A stretch of DNA of 64,000 bases from Knoellia sp. p5-6-4 (lineage in GTDB: Bacteria; Actinomycetota; Actinomycetes; Actinomycetales; Dermatophilaceae): positions 368,437-432,436 of the forward strand of contig NZ_JARGZF010000001.1 in the NCBI RefSeq assembly GCF_029222705.1, given 5' to 3'. Positions within the stretch are counted from its first letter, which is position 1. The number at the start of each line of letters is the position of its first letter. Of the stretch, positions 24,458-34,579 are shown in pieces. Below the pieces are notes generated by a model. It searched no databases. It had not been told where the DNA came from and saw nothing but the letters and a program-made list of their open reading frames with translations. The position numbers and the translations under genes were made by a program.

Positions 24458-24745
24458 TCAGCTCTGGATGACCCCCATGAGGATGGAGACCCCGAGCATC
24501 AGGATGAGGAAGGCGAGGTCGATGCGGACCGACCCCAGGCTCAGGGGCGGCACGACCCTGCGAATCGCCTTCAGCGGCGGGTCGGTCACCGAGTAGATCA
24601 GCTCGGCGATGACCAGCATGATGCCGCGTGGCCGCCACTCGCGGGCGAACACCTGCACCCAGTCGAGGATCAGCCGGCCGATGAGCAGCACGAAGAAGAT
24701 GTACAGCAGGAAGTCGAGGATGCTGCCGACGACGCCGAGTCTCAT
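24458..24745 (-). CDS. YggT family membrane protein
   Basis: A 95-residue protein with two hydrophobic segments (about residues 5-28 and 68-92) separated by VFAREWRPRGIMLVIAELIY, then TDPPLKAIRRVVPPL, the family hallmark (T-P-L--iRr--Pp). YggT proteins sit next to sepF in Gram-positive bacteria and are linked to osmotic tolerance and division, with no known activity. It is 43 bases downstream of sepF. Confidence 0.9.
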   Translation of the reverse strand: MRLGVVGSILDFLLYIFFVLLIGRLILDWVQVFAREWRPRGIMLVIAELIYSVTDPPLKAIRRVVPPLSLGSVRIDLAFLILMLGVSILMGVIQS

Positions 24746-24788
24746 GGCGGTCAGCGTGCCACGTCAGTCGGGGGCCCGGGTGGGCGGG

Positions 24789-25274
24789 TCAGCTCTGGTT
24801 GAACAGGCCGCGAGCAGGGACGGCGCTCGAGCCCTCCTCGGCGGAGACCTCGACGTGCGACGGCGAGAGCAGGAACACCTTGGAGGTCACGCGCTCGATG
24901 GACCCGTGCAGGCCGAAGACGAGACCGGCGGCGAAGTCGACGAGGCGCTTGGCGTCGGCGTCGTCCATGTCGGAGAGGTTCATGATCACCGGCGTCCCGT
25001 CGCGGAAGCTCTCACCGATGTTCTTGGCCTCGTTGTAGGTGCGCGGGTGGATCGTCGTGATCCGGTTCAGCCCGCCGACCTCGACGTCGCGCACGACTGC
25101 AGCCACCGGCGTGCGCTGGGGCAGCGGCGTGACGGCAGCTGAGCGCTCCTGCTGCGGCTCGCGGTGCGCCTCGCGGTGGGGCTCGTCGTAGTCGTACTCG
25201 TCGTAGCCCTCGTAGCGCTCGTCGTCCTCAGCGAGCCCGAGGTACACCATCGTCTTGCGCAGCGCCCCTGCCAT
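24789..25274 (-). CDS. sepF: cell division protein SepF
   Basis: A 161-residue protein. The N-terminus [20 protein letters not shown] is the membrane-binding amphipathic helix. An acidic Tyr-rich linker follows, and the core domain (about residues 70-150) has [40 protein letters not shown] and [13 protein letters not shown]. SepF tethers FtsZ to the membrane and is the main tether in Actinobacteria, which lack FtsA. ATG at 25274 is preceded by GGGAG. It is 61 bases after yggS. Confidence 0.95.
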   Translation of the reverse strand: MAGALRKTMVYLGLAEDDERYEGYDEYDYDEPHREAHREPQQERSAAVTPLPQRTPVAAVVRDVEVGGLNRITTIHPRTYNEAKNIGESFRDGTPVIMNLSDMDDADAKRLVDFAAGLVFGLHGSIERVTSKVFLLSPSHVEVSAEEGSSAVPARGLFNQS

Positions 25275-25335
25275 GAGAGCTCCCTTTGGTCTGTCGTGCG
25301 GTCGTTCACGAGAACGATCGGGTTCGCGCCTGAAG

Positions 25336-26037
25336 TTACCGAAGTGACGGACGAGATCCGAGGATTGCGCTGCCGACACGCAGGTGTGTCGCCCCGTGGG
25401 CGATGGCGGCCTCGAGATCGGCGCTCATCCCCGCCGAGACCCACGTGGCCCGCGGGTGCGTCGCCCGTATGCCGTCGGCCACCTCTCGCAGCCGGCCGAA
25501 CGCGGGTGCCGGGTCGGCGCCGAGCGGCGCGACCGCCATCACGCCGAGGAGCTCGAGGTCCGGCGCCTGCGCGACCGCGTCCGCCACCAGCGGGGCGTCC
25601 TCGGGCCGAGCGCCGGCGCGCCCCTCGTGGTCGCCCTCGTCGAGCGAGACCTGCACCAGCACGCCGAGGCGCCTGCCCGCGCGGTGGGCTCCCTTCTGCA
25701 GTGCCTCGACGAGGCGCAGCCGGTCCACGGACTGGACGACGTCGGCATACTCCGCGACCGCCGCCGCCTTGTTGGTCTGGAGCTGACCGATGAAGTGCAC
25801 CGTGAGCAGGTCGCGGTGCCGCAGCCGCGCCACCTTCTCCACCGCCTCCTGGTGGCGGTTCTCCCCCACGTGCCGCACGCCGAGCTCGGCGAGCAGGTCG
25901 GCATCAGTGGCCGGGAAGAACTTCGTCACCGCGACGAGCTCGACGTCGTCAGGGCTGCGGTCCGCGGCGGCGCAGGCCCGCTCGATGCGTCCGCGGACCC
26001 CTGCCAGTCCGGCCGCCAGCTCGTCGCGCCGCGTCAC
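25336..26037 (-). CDS. yggS: YggS/PROSC family pyridoxal-phosphate homeostasis protein
   Basis: A 233-residue single-domain TIM-barrel protein. The PLP lysine lies in [12 protein letters not shown] (about residue 39). [41 protein letters not shown] and [13 protein letters not shown] give the family's phosphate-binding and barrel strands. It buffers PLP and affects amino- and keto-acid pools. The GTG start overlaps the stop of the preceding pgeF by 4 bases. Confidence 0.93.
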   Translation of the reverse strand: MTRRDELAAGLAGVRGRIERACAAADRSPDDVELVAVTKFFPATDADLLAELGVRHVGENRHQEAVEKVARLRHRDLLTVHFIGQLQTNKAAAVAEYADVVQSVDRLRLVEALQKGAHRAGRRLGVLVQVSLDEGDHEGRAGARPEDAPLVADAVAQAPDLELLGVMAVAPLGADPAPAFGRLREVADGIRATHPRATWVSAGMSADLEAAIAHGATHLRVGSAILGSRPSLR

Positions 26038-26768
26038 GCCGCCACCAGCTGCACCACGCCGGCGAACCTGCCGGTCTGGCGGTCCCGCCGGTACGAGTAC
26101 AGCCGCGAGGACTCCCGGGTGCAGCCCGGAACCCACTGCACGGCAACGTTGTTGGCGCGCAGCTGCGACACAACCCCCGCGGCGACGTCGATGGCCGGCG
26201 TGCCCGTCCACGAGACGGCGCAGGTCTCGGGCGAGACCTCGGCCGCCGCGTCGCGCATCTGCGCCGGCACCTCGTAGCAGCGCCCGCACACCGACGGGCC
26301 GACGGCAGCGGTGATGGTGCGCGCACCGGCCTCGCGCATCACCGTCACCGCGCGGTCGACGATGCCGCCGGTCATGCCCGGGCGCCCGGCGTGCACCGCG
26401 CCCACCACCCCGGCCTCGGTGTCGGCCAGCAGCACCGGGGTGCAGTCGGCGACGAGCACGGCGAGGGCCAGGCCCGGAGTGGCCGTGACCACGCCGTCCG
26501 CCACCGGCGCCTGCCCGCCCCGCCACGGACCGTCGGCCACGACGACCTCGGACCCGTGGCACTGGTCGAGGTAGAGCACTTCCTCGACCCTGCGGCCAAG
26601 AGCCCCGGCGAGGGCTTCGCGGTTCGCAGCCACGGCCTCGGGCTCGTCGCCGACGTGGCCGCCGAGGTTGAGCGAGCCGAAGGGTGCGCCGCTGCGGCCA
26701 CCCTCCCGGTCGGTGAAGCCCCACTCGAGGGGTCCGGAACGCTCACGCCAGAAGAACACAGGCGACAC
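26034..26768 (-). CDS. pgeF: laccase-domain protein (YfiH/PgeF family)
   Basis: A 244-residue protein with the conserved metal-site residues of this family: LYLDQCHGSEVVVAD (His), VLVADCTPVLLAD (Cys) and VGAVHAGRPGM (His). VGPSVCGRCYEVPAQM follows. Bacterial members have been described as purine nucleoside phosphorylase/deaminases and as peptidoglycan editing factors. The position directly after ftsZ fits the latter, but this cannot be settled from sequence. A terminator-like hairpin separates it from ftsZ. Confidence 0.9.
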   Translation of the reverse strand: MSPVFFWRERSGPLEWGFTDREGGRSGAPFGSLNLGGHVGDEPEAVAANREALAGALGRRVEEVLYLDQCHGSEVVVADGPWRGGQAPVADGVVTATPGLALAVLVADCTPVLLADTEAGVVGAVHAGRPGMTGGIVDRAVTVMREAGARTITAAVGPSVCGRCYEVPAQMRDAAAEVSPETCAVSWTGTPAIDVAAGVVSQLRANNVAVQWVPGCTRESSRLYSYRRDRQTGRFAGVVQLVAA

Positions 26769-26818
26769 CGTATGACACCCGGGGTGACGCGCGGCCCGCG
26801 CACACCACCGACAACGAG

Positions 26819-26848
26819 GAGGCCGCCCGGATGACTCCGGGCGGCCTC
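26819..26848 (-). terminator. GC-rich hairpin after ftsZ
   Basis: A 12-base-pair perfect stem (GAGGCCGCCCGG at 26819-26830 with 26837-26848) and a 6-base loop lie 32 bases past the ftsZ stop. No T-run follows on the minus strand, so it may slow or partly end transcription into pgeF. Confidence 0.5.
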
Positions 26849-26879
26849 ACCACCGTCGCGGACGACGGCGCGCTGGGTG

Positions 26880-28184
26880 CTACTTGAGGAAGTCGGGCAC
26901 GTCGAGCTCGTCGGCGTCGTCGAACGTGACGGTGCGCGGCGGCCGCGCCGCCTGCTCCTGCTGGGCCGGCTGCACCGCGGGGGCGGGGTGACCGGCCTGG
27001 CCGTTGCCCGAGACCGGCTGCGCCTGGCCGTTCGAGTGCTGCACCGGCTGGGGCACCTGCTGCGGGGCGGGCCGCGGGGCCGGCTGCTGCTGGGCCGGCG
27101 GGAACATCGGCACCTGCTGCTGCGGGCGCTGCTGGGCCTGCACCTGCTGCGGCTGCTGGACGGGGGCCGGCGGCTGCGTGCGCTGGGTGGCTCCCTGGAT
27201 CTGGCCGATGGCCCGCTCGTCGTTGCGCTTGATCGGCGCCCCGCCGTCGAAGCCGGCGGCGATGACGGTCACCCTGACCTCGTCACCGAGCGCGTCGTCG
27301 ATCACTGCGCCGAAGATGATGTTGGCCTCGGGGTGAGCCGCCTCCTGCACCAGTCGCGCGGCCTCGTTGATCTCGAAGAGGCCGAGGTCGCTGCCGCCCT
27401 GGATCGAGAGCAGCACACCGTGGGCGCCGTCGATGCTGGCCTCGAGCAGCGGCGAGGAGATCGCGAGCTCGGCGGCCTGCACCGCGCGGTCGTCGCCGCG
27501 GGAGGACCCGATGCCCATGAGGGCCGAGCCGGCGCCCTGCATGACCGACTTGACGTCGGCGAAGTCGAGGTTGATCAGGCCGGGCGTGGTGATCAGGTCG
27601 GTGATGCCCTGGACGCCCGAGAGCAGCACCTGGTCGGCGCTGCGGAACGCGTCGAGCATGGAGACGGCCCGATCGCTGATCGACAGGAGCCGGTCGTTCG
27701 GGATGACGATGAGGGTGTCGACCTCCTCGCGGAGGTTGAGGATGCCCGACTCGGCCTGGTTGGCCCGGCGGCGGCCCTCGAAGGTGAACGGGCGGGTCAC
27801 GACACCGATGGTCAGCGCCCCGAGGCCCTTGGCGATCTTGGCGACGACGGGGGCGCCACCGGTGCCGGTGCCGCCGCCCTCGCCGGCGGTCACGAAGACC
27901 ATGTCGGCCCCCTTGAGGACCTCCTCGATCTCCTCCGCGTGGTCCTCCGCGGCCTTCTTGCCGACCTCGGGGTCGGCGCCGGCGCCGAGACCCCGCGTGA
28001 GCTCGCGGCCCACGTCGAGCTTGACGTCGGCGTCGCTCATGAGGAGCGCCTGTGCGTCGGTGTTGATGGCGATGAACTCGACGCCCTTCAGGCCAACCTC
28101 GATCATGCGGTTGATGGCATTGACGCCACCACCGCCGATGCCGACGACCTTGATGACGGCCAAGTAGTTCTGTGGTGCAGCCAC
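26880..28184 (-). CDS. ftsZ: cell division GTPase FtsZ
   Basis: A 434-residue protein. The tubulin-like GTPase domain has [14 protein letters not shown], the signature [15 protein letters not shown] and the T7 loop region [15 protein letters not shown] Gln/Pro-rich unstructured linker (about residues 310-415) leads to the conserved tail [10 protein letters not shown], which binds SepF and FtsW. I chose GTG 28184 ([17 protein letters not shown]) because homologues start there and AGGAGAGG lies about 10 bases upstream; the longer reading from 28232 adds 16 unlikely residues. Confidence 0.97.
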   Translation of the reverse strand: MAAPQNYLAVIKVVGIGGGGVNAINRMIEVGLKGVEFIAINTDAQALLMSDADVKLDVGRELTRGLGAGADPEVGKKAAEDHAEEIEEVLKGADMVFVTAGEGGGTGTGGAPVVAKIAKGLGALTIGVVTRPFTFEGRRRANQAESGILNLREEVDTLIVIPNDRLLSISDRAVSMLDAFRSADQVLLSGVQGITDLITTPGLINLDFADVKSVMQGAGSALMGIGSSRGDDRAVQAAELAISSPLLEASIDGAHGVLLSIQGGSDLGLFEINEAARLVQEAAHPEANIIFGAVIDDALGDEVRVTVIAAGFDGGAPIKRNDERAIGQIQGATQRTQPPAPVQQPQQVQAQQRPQQQVPMFPPAQQQPAPRPAPQQVPQPVQHSNGQAQPVSGNGQAGHPAPAVQPAQQEQAARPPRTVTFDDADELDVPDFLK

Positions 28185-28288
28185 GTCGGTGGGCCTCTCC
28201 TGAAAGCGTTTCTGGGTGGTTCGTGCCGGCACGATCGCACTTGCAGCCCCGAGCGGTAACGCCGAGCAAAAGTCTCAGTGTCCACTAG

Positions 28289-28311
28289 AGGGTTAGAATT
28301 ATGTCAACCCT
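28289..28311 (-). promoter_or_regulatory. ftsZ promoter region with overlapping inverted repeat
   Basis: On the minus strand TTGACA (28307-28302) is a perfect -35. It lies in an inverted repeat, AGGGTT and AACCCT (28289-28294 and 28306-28311) with an 11-base spacer. The -10 is unclear (TGGACA at 17 bases or TAGTGG at 14). The rest of the 333-base gap 28185-28517 has no gene; a 6-bp GC hairpin sits at 28475-28490. Many Actinobacteria transcribe ftsZ from its own promoters, separate from ftsQ. Confidence 0.55.
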
Positions 28312-28517
28312 GCCGTCGCAGACGCTATGCGCAAGGGGTGGGGCAAGCAACCGCCGCACCCGCGTGTCGCGAGACTGGTGGACGGACTTTTTGGCGGACC
28401 CCTGCCCGACTGCGGATGGCATGTCACAACAGCCACACAAGCCTCTACCGTCACTCTACATCGAGGCTCCTCCGGCCCCGCAACCGGGGCGGCGGCCAGA
28501 CGCGCTCCAGAATCTCG

Positions 28518-29267
28518 TCAACGGGTCACAGGGGTGTCGGGCGCACTGACGTCGATGAGCTTCGGACGCGTCTTGAGCAACGCGACCATCACCGTCAGCT
28601 TCTTCTCGGGCTGCCCGACGCCGCCCCAGACGACCGTGGCCCCACGGACGCGCAGGGTCACCAGGTTGGCGCCGCTCACGGTCACCTTGGTGGTCTGCTT
28701 CTGCAGCGCCGGTGGCAGCACCTCCATGACGTCGACGGCCGCGAGCAGGGCGTCCTTCGAGAGGGCGTCGTCGGAGGCCGCGTCGACCATCGGCACGCCC
28801 TTGGGTGCGGTGTGGACCTGGGCGTACGCCACCCCGCGCGAATCCACAACGTGAAGTTGACCTTTAGGGTTCTTGGCGACCAGCACCGGAACTCGCGGGC
28901 TCGCGTGGATCACCAGGGTGCTCGGCCACGAGCGCTCGATCGAGACGTTGGCCAGCGTGGCCCGCTGCCGCACCCGGTCGGCGATCGCCGCGTCGTCCAC
29001 TCGGACCATGGGCGTGCCCATGGGCACCGCCGCCAGACGGGTGATGGGTGCGACCTCGGCCGAGGGGACGCCCACCACCTCCACCGCGCGCACGGCGAGC
29101 ACCGGGCTGAAGGCGACCAGCCAGACCAGGCCGGCCAGCACGAGGACCGTCCCCACCGCCCAGGCCGTCAGCCGCCACGGCCGGCGCCGGACCTGGTCGG
29201 CGCGGTGCTGGAAGCGCGCACGGGAGGACGCGAGCCCCCGCTGGGGCAGGGTTGCGCGGCCGCTCAT
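28518..29267 (-). CDS. ftsQ: cell division protein FtsQ
   Basis: A 249-residue bitopic membrane protein. A basic cytoplasmic N-terminus is followed by one helix (WRLTAWAVGTVLVLAGLVWL, about residues 31-50) and a POTRA domain beginning VRAVEVVGVPSAEVAPITRL. The rest is the FtsQ/DivIB beta domain (VERSWPSTLVIHASPR-like: IERSWPSTLVIHASPRVPV). It bridges FtsL/FtsB to later septal enzymes. The start overlaps the murC stop by 4 bases. Confidence 0.92.
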   Translation of the reverse strand: MSGRATLPQRGLASSRARFQHRADQVRRRPWRLTAWAVGTVLVLAGLVWLVAFSPVLAVRAVEVVGVPSAEVAPITRLAAVPMGTPMVRVDDAAIADRVRQRATLANVSIERSWPSTLVIHASPRVPVLVAKNPKGQLHVVDSRGVAYAQVHTAPKGVPMVDAASDDALSKDALLAAVDVMEVLPPALQKQTTKVTVSGANLVTLRVRGATVVWGGVGQPEKKLTVMVALLKTRPKLIDVSAPDTPVTR

Positions 29268-30700
29268 GCGCCTTGGAGGGACCGCAGGATCTCCGGCCCG
29301 AGCATGGTGACGTCACCGGCGCCGACGGTCATGACCAGGTCGCCGGGGCGGGCGCGGCCGGCAGCCTCCCCTGCCACCGCGGACCAGGACGAGACCACCT
29401 CGACGTCGGCACCGGGTCGCAGCGCGCGCAGCTCGTCGACGATCAGCTCCGAGGAGACCCCGGGGATCGGGTCCTCCCGGGCGCCGTAGACCTCCATGAG
29501 CACCACGCTGTCGGCGGGCGCGAGGGCGGCGGCGAACTCCTTGGCGAAGTCACGGGTGCGGGAGTACAGGTGGGGCTGGAACACCACGATGAGCCGGCCC
29601 TCGCCGACCAGCTCGGCGGCCGTCTCCACGACGGCGGCAACCTTCCCCGGGTTGTGGGCGTAGTCGTCGACCACGCTCACCCCGGCCGCGGTGCCCTTGG
29701 GCTCGAACCGCCGGCGCGTTCCGGTGAAGGAGAAGAGCCCCTCGAGTACGCTCGCCGGGTCCTGGCCGAGGCCCTGCGTCGCCGCGGTGAAGGCCGCCGC
29801 CGCGTTGAGCAGGTTGTGACGGCCAGGGATGTTGACACGCAGGTCCCAGGACCTGCCATCGGCGTCGCGCAGCGGCACCTTCCCCATGAGCCCGTGGGTG
29901 ACCGGCTCGCCGAGGACGACGTCCGCCCCGGTGGCCCAACCGTAGGTGAGCACCCGCAGACCCGCCTCACGCGCGCCCTCGGCGAGGGCGAGCGAGCCCG
30001 GGTCGTCGTGGCAGGCCACGAGCAGGCCGCCAGCCTGCACGGAGCCGGCGAACTCGGCATACGCGGCCTTGACGTTCTCGAAGGTGCCGTAGAAGTCGAG
30101 GTGGTCGGGCTGGACGTTGGTGACCACGGCGACCTCGGGGCGGTAGACGAGGAACGACCCGTCGCTCTCGTCGGCCTCGGCCACGAAGACCTCGCCGGTG
30201 CCCCAGTGGGCGTTGGTGCCGTGCTTGGCCAGCTCACCGCCCGCGGCGAACGACGGGTCGGCGCCGCAGTGCTGGAGCGCGACCGTGAGCATCGACGTGG
30301 TCGTGGTCTTGCCGTTGGCGCCGGCGACGGCAACGCGGCGCGAGGACGCCATCGTGCTGGCCAGCGCCTGCGAGCGGTGCAGCACCCGCAGCCCACGCTC
30401 GCGGGCAGCGGCGAGCTCGACGTTGCCCTCGCGGATCGCTGACGAGATGACCACCGTGTCGACGCCCTCGAGATGCGCGGGGTCGTGGCCGACGTGCACG
30501 TCGGCACCCTCGGCCGACAGGGCGGCCATGACGGGCGAGTCCTTCGCGTCCGAGCCGCTCACCGCGCAGCCACGGGCCAGCATGACCCGCGCGACCCCGG
30601 ACATCCCGGCACCGCCGATGGCGATGAAGTGCACACGCCCGAGCTTGTCGAGGGTGGGCACCGGGGCCCGGAAGTCGAAGCGGGAGTTGGCGCCGTTCAT
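29264..30700 (-). CDS. murC: UDP-N-acetylmuramate--L-alanine ligase
   Basis: A 478-residue Mur ligase. A Rossmann domain opens with HFIAIGGAGMSGVARVML, the ATP-binding loop is VAGANGKTTTTSMLT, and the central domain has EADESDGSFLVYRPEVAVVT and the ligase-family LNAAAAFTAA. It adds L-Ala to UDP-MurNAc in the cytoplasm. ATG at 30700 (MNGANSRFDFR) follows CGAGGAGCC. The neighbours overlap by 4 bases on each side (murG and ftsQ). Confidence 0.95.
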   Translation of the reverse strand: MNGANSRFDFRAPVPTLDKLGRVHFIAIGGAGMSGVARVMLARGCAVSGSDAKDSPVMAALSAEGADVHVGHDPAHLEGVDTVVISSAIREGNVELAAARERGLRVLHRSQALASTMASSRRVAVAGANGKTTTTSMLTVALQHCGADPSFAAGGELAKHGTNAHWGTGEVFVAEADESDGSFLVYRPEVAVVTNVQPDHLDFYGTFENVKAAYAEFAGSVQAGGLLVACHDDPGSLALAEGAREAGLRVLTYGWATGADVVLGEPVTHGLMGKVPLRDADGRSWDLRVNIPGRHNLLNAAAAFTAATQGLGQDPASVLEGLFSFTGTRRRFEPKGTAAGVSVVDDYAHNPGKVAAVVETAAELVGEGRLIVVFQPHLYSRTRDFAKEFAAALAPADSVVLMEVYGAREDPIPGVSSELIVDELRALRPGADVEVVSSWSAVAGEAAGRARPGDLVMTVGAGDVTMLGPEILRSLQGA

Positions 30701-31809
30701 CGACGGCTCCTCGAGGACTCGGCGAAGGCACGGGCCACCATGTCGGCGAGCAGCTCGTCGGCCCCGCGCTCCCCCACCCCCGCCGCTGCCTCGCCCATGG
30801 TGTGCAGGCGGTCGGCGTCGCTCATCAGCGGGATGAGGTGGGTGTCGATCCACTCAGGGGTGAAGGCCGCGTCGTCGACGAGGATGCCGCCGCCGGCGGC
30901 GACCACGTCGGCGGCATTGAACCGCTGCTCGCCGTTGCCGATCGGCAGCGGTACGTAGACCGCGGGAAGGCCCACGGCGGTCAGCTCGCACACGGTGTTT
31001 GCCCCGGCGCGGGCCACGACGAGGTCGGCCGCGGCATACGCCAGCTCCATGTGGTCGGCGTAGGCCGCGACGACGTACGGCGGGCCGGAGACCTCCGAGA
31101 CCGGTTCGAACTCCTTGCCCAGCCCGGTGACGTGCAGCACCTGGATGCCGGCCGAGCGCAACGCGTCGACCCGCTCCTGGAAGGCGTGGTTGAGCCGCTG
31201 CGCACCGAGCGAGCCGCCCGTGACGAGCAGCGTGGGCCACTGCGGGTCCAGGCCGAAGGCGTCGAGCCCCTCCCCCCGTCGGGCGCTCCGGTCGAGCATC
31301 GCGATCTCCTGCCGCAACGGCATTCCCACCACCGTGGCTCCGCGCAGGGCGGTGGAGGCGAAGGTCGTGGCGACGTGCCGGGTGAAGCGGGCCCCGAGCC
31401 GGTTCGCGAGGCCGGGCCGGGCGTTCTGCTCGTGGATGACGATCGGGATGCGGCGCCGGCGGGCGGCGAGGTATGCCGGCGTGGAGACGTAGCCGCCGAA
31501 GCCCACCACCACCTCGGCACCCGTCTCGTCGATGGCCCGGCCGGCGGCGTCGACCGCGGCCCGCAGGTTGCGGGGAAGCCTTGCGAGGTCACCGGAGGGC
31601 CGGCGCGGCAGGGGCACCTTCGGGATGGTGCGAAGCTCGTAGCCGCGCGCCGGGACCAGCCGGGCCTCGAGGCCCTGCTCCGTGCCCAGCGCGGTGACTC
31701 GGATCTCCGGCTCACGACGGCGCAGGCAGTCGGCGAGGGCGAGCAGGGGCGAGACGTGGCCGGCCGACCCCCCACCAGCCAGCAGCACCGAGGGGGGAAG
31801 AGCGGTCAC
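30697..31809 (-). CDS. murG: UDP-GlcNAc:lipid I GlcNAc transferase MurG
   Basis: A 370-residue GT28 glycosyltransferase. It has GGGSAGHVSPLLALAD (acceptor-site loop), GFGGYVSTPAYLAARRRRIP, HEQNARPGLANR, and the donor-site VTGGSLGAQRLNHAF, ARAGANTVCEL and NGEQRFNA. It converts lipid I to lipid II at the inner face of the membrane. GTG at 31809 overlaps the ftsW stop by 4 bases. Confidence 0.95.
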   Translation of the reverse strand: MTALPPSVLLAGGGSAGHVSPLLALADCLRRREPEIRVTALGTEQGLEARLVPARGYELRTIPKVPLPRRPSGDLARLPRNLRAAVDAAGRAIDETGAEVVVGFGGYVSTPAYLAARRRRIPIVIHEQNARPGLANRLGARFTRHVATTFASTALRGATVVGMPLRQEIAMLDRSARRGEGLDAFGLDPQWPTLLVTGGSLGAQRLNHAFQERVDALRSAGIQVLHVTGLGKEFEPVSEVSGPPYVVAAYADHMELAYAAADLVVARAGANTVCELTAVGLPAVYVPLPIGNGEQRFNAADVVAAGGGILVDDAAFTPEWIDTHLIPLMSDADRLHTMGEAAAGVGERGADELLADMVARAFAESSRSRR

Positions 31810-33074
31810 CGGTCCCCCTTCCGGGCTCGGCCGACGGACAGGGCGGGAAGCACGGCGAGCGAGCGGCGCACCACCGAGGGCCGCGCGGCGAGCGCCTCGG
31901 CGCAGCCGGGCTCGCTGCGGGCGAAGGACAGCAGCATCCCCAGGGCCAGCATCGTCGTCACCAGCGATGAACCACCGGAGGAGACGAGGGGGAGCGGGAC
32001 GCCGATGACGGGCAGCAGGCCGATCACCGCGCCGATGTTGACCATGGCCTGCACGACGATCCATGCCATGACGCCGCCGGTCGCGACGCGGATGAAGAAG
32101 TCGTCGGTGCGCAGGACGATGCGGTAGCAGACCAGCGCCAGCGCGGCGAACAGCGCGAGCACCACGAGGGTGCCGGGCAGGCCGAGCTCCTCGCCGATGA
32201 TGGCGTAGATGAAGTCGTTGTGCGGCTCCGAGAGCCACTGCCACTTCTCGCGGCTGGCGCCCAGGCCGACGCCCCACCAGCCCCCGTCGGCCAGTGCGTA
32301 CCGGCCGTGGAGGGGCTGGCGGGCGGCGCCGAACGGGTCGGTGTCGCGGCCGAGCCACACGTCGAAGCGGGCGAGCCGGTTGGGGCTGGTGAGGATCATG
32401 GCCCCGGCCATGAGCGTGAAGGCGACGATGCCGCTTGCGAACAGCTTCCAGGAGACGCCTGCGGTGAACAGCACGGCCGCCACGACCGCGCACATGACGA
32501 TGACGGTGCCCAGGTCGTGCCCGAGCAGCACGAGCCCGATCGCCACGACGGCGAAGGGGAAGAGGTAGGGCACCACGACGTGCTTGACGCTGCCGAGCAG
32601 CTTGCGCTTGCGGGTCAGCACCGCGGCTCCGAACAGGACGAGCCCGAGCTTGCCGAACTCGGACGGCTGGAGGGTGAACGAGCCGACGCCGATCCAGTTG
32701 GTGTTGCCGTTGACGCTCTTGCCGAGCGGGGTGAACACGAGCAGCTGCAGCGCCATCGCCCCGAGGAGCGCAGGCACGGCCAGCAGCTTCCACCGGGACA
32801 CGGGGATGCGCGAGGCGACGGCCATGAAGACGGCTCCGACCACCGCGAACTGCGCCTGGCGCATCGCGATCGTGTAGGAGGAGTCGCTGCTCTTGTACGA
32901 CACGATGGCCGAGGCGGACAGCACCATGATCAGTCCGATGACCACCAGCACCGCGGTGACGCTGAGCAGCACGTAGTAGGTGGTCACCGGGGACTCGAGG
33001 CGCTGCAGCCAGGCGGACACGCGGCCGGTCTCGGTGTGGCGTGCCTTCCCCGCGGAGGCTGTGGCACTGCTCAC
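31806..33074 (-). CDS. ftsW: septal SEDS glycosyltransferase FtsW
   Basis: A 422-residue protein with about ten membrane helices. SEDS hallmarks are present: NTNWIGVGSFTLQPSEFGKL, VLLGHDLGTVIVMC, HNDFIYAIIGEELGLPG, and IGLLPVIGVPLPLVSSGGSS. It polymerises lipid II at the septum together with the PBP encoded by ftsI in this cluster. Helices start at about residue 30 after a cytoplasmic tail. The gap to murD upstream is 2 bases. Confidence 0.95.
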   Translation of the reverse strand: MSSATASAGKARHTETGRVSAWLQRLESPVTTYYVLLSVTAVLVVIGLIMVLSASAIVSYKSSDSSYTIAMRQAQFAVVGAVFMAVASRIPVSRWKLLAVPALLGAMALQLLVFTPLGKSVNGNTNWIGVGSFTLQPSEFGKLGLVLFGAAVLTRKRKLLGSVKHVVVPYLFPFAVVAIGLVLLGHDLGTVIVMCAVVAAVLFTAGVSWKLFASGIVAFTLMAGAMILTSPNRLARFDVWLGRDTDPFGAARQPLHGRYALADGGWWGVGLGASREKWQWLSEPHNDFIYAIIGEELGLPGTLVVLALFAALALVCYRIVLRTDDFFIRVATGGVMAWIVVQAMVNIGAVIGLLPVIGVPLPLVSSGGSSLVTTMLALGMLLSFARSEPGCAEALAARPSVVRRSLAVLPALSVGRARKGDR

Positions 33075-33076
33075 GG

Positions 33077-34579
33077 CTACTCCCCCTCGGTGCGGGACGC
33101 CCGTCGGGCGACGGCCTCGGCGAAGGCATCACCACGAGCGCCGTAGTTCTCGAACATGTCCATGGAGGCCGCCGCCGGTGCGAGCAGCACGACGTCGCCC
33201 GGCTGGGCGAGGCCGGCCGCGTGGGCCACGACGAGGTCCATGACCCCAGTGTCCGTGGTGGGGACGTCGACCACCGGCACATCCGGTGCGTGTCGGGCCA
33301 GCGCCTCGGCGATCTGCGCCCGGTCTCGGCCGATCAGCACCACCGCGCGCAGGTGGGACGCCGCCTCGCGCACGAGGTCGTCGACGTCGGCCCCCTTGAG
33401 CAGTCCACCGGCAACCCAGACCACGTGCTCGAAGGCCCGCAGCGAGGACGCCGCGGCGTGCGGGTTGGTGGCCTTGGAGTCGTCGACGTAGCGCACCCCG
33501 TCGACGGTGCCGGCGTCGGCGATCCGGTGCGGGTCGGGCGTGAAGCTGCGCAGCCCGTCGCGGACGGCCACGGGCGGCACGCCGTAGGCCCTGGCCAGCG
33601 CGGCGGCGGCGAGCGCGTTCGCCAGGTAGTGCGGTGCGAGCGTGGCCTGGCTCCCCTGCACGTCCTTGAGGGTGGCGAGCTCGGCGGCCGACGTCTGGCG
33701 CTGCTCGACGAAGGCGCGGTCGGCGACGACGTCCTCGACGACGCCCACCATCGACAGGCCGGGGACCCCGAGCGTGAAGCCGACGGCCCGGCAGCCCTCC
33801 TGCACATCCGCGTCCATGACCAGCTGCTCGGTGACGGGGTCCTGCACGTTGTAGACGCAGGCGACCTTGGTGTTCTCGTAGACCCTGCCCTTGGCCCGGG
33901 TGTACTCCTCGAACGAGCCGTGCCAGTCGACGTGGTCGGGGGCGACGTTGAGGCAGGCCGACGCGTGCGGGGCCAGCGACTGCGACCAGTGCAGCTGGAA
34001 GCTCGAGAGCTCGACCGCGATCACGTCGAAGGGTTCCGGGTGCAGCACCGCCTCGAGGATCGGCGTGCCGACGTTGCCGGCACTGGTGGCCCGCAGGCCG
34101 GCCGCCCTCAGCATCGAGGCGAGCATGTTGACGGTGGTGGTCTTGCCGTTGGTTCCCGTGACCGTGAGCCACGGGGCGGCGCCCGCCTCCGGACGCATCC
34201 GCCAGGCCAGCTCCACCTCGCCCCACACCGGTATGCCGGCCTGCGCGGCCTGCGCGAGGAGCGGCTGGTCGGGGCGCCACCCGGGTGAGGTGACGACGAG
34301 GTCGAGCGGCGCCTCGTACGGCAGGTGCGCCACGTGCTCGGCGCCGATCCGGACCTCGACGCCGAGGATGTCGAGGATGTTGGCGCGCTCGCGCAGGGCC
34401 TTGCTCTGCTCGGGGTCGCCGCCGTCGACGGCGATGACCCGGGCGCCGCGTTCGTGCAGCGCGTCGGCGGCCGCGAAGCCGCTCAACCCGATGCCGGCGA
34501 CGAGCACCCGCAGCCCGCTCCAGTCGGCGCCGGCGCTGGTCAGCCCGTCCAGTCGTCCCCCGAGAGGTGCACTGCTCAC
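33077..34579 (-). CDS. murD: UDP-MurNAc-L-Ala--D-Glu ligase
   Basis: A 500-residue Mur ligase with an N-terminal Rossmann fold ([19 protein letters not shown]), the P-loop [27 protein letters not shown], and the later [15 protein letters not shown]. It adds D-glutamate to UDP-MurNAc-Ala. GTG at 34579 ([13 protein letters not shown]) is the start. It overlaps the mraY stop by 4 bases. Confidence 0.95.
   Translation of the reverse strand: MSSAPLGGRLDGLTSAGADWSGLRVLVAGIGLSGFAAADALHERGARVIAVDGGDPEQSKALRERANILDILGVEVRIGAEHVAHLPYEAPLDLVVTSPGWRPDQPLLAQAAQAGIPVWGEVELAWRMRPEAGAAPWLTVTGTNGKTTTVNMLASMLRAAGLRATSAGNVGTPILEAVLHPEPFDVIAVELSSFQLHWSQSLAPHASACLNVAPDHVDWHGSFEEYTRAKGRVYENTKVACVYNVQDPVTEQLVMDADVQEGCRAVGFTLGVPGLSMVGVVEDVVADRAFVEQRQTSAAELATLKDVQGSQATLAPHYLANALAAAALARAYGVPPVAVRDGLRSFTPDPHRIADAGTVDGVRYVDDSKATNPHAAASSLRAFEHVVWVAGGLLKGADVDDLVREAASHLRAVVLIGRDRAQIAEALARHAPDVPVVDVPTTDTGVMDLVVAHAAGLAQPGDVVLLAPAAASMDMFENYGARGDAFAEAVARRASRTEGE

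Noticed and set aside
28475-28490. GCCCCG-CAAC-CGGGGC hairpin as a terminator after ftsQ
   Set aside because: The stem is only 6 pairs and there is no T-run, so it does not support termination on its own.
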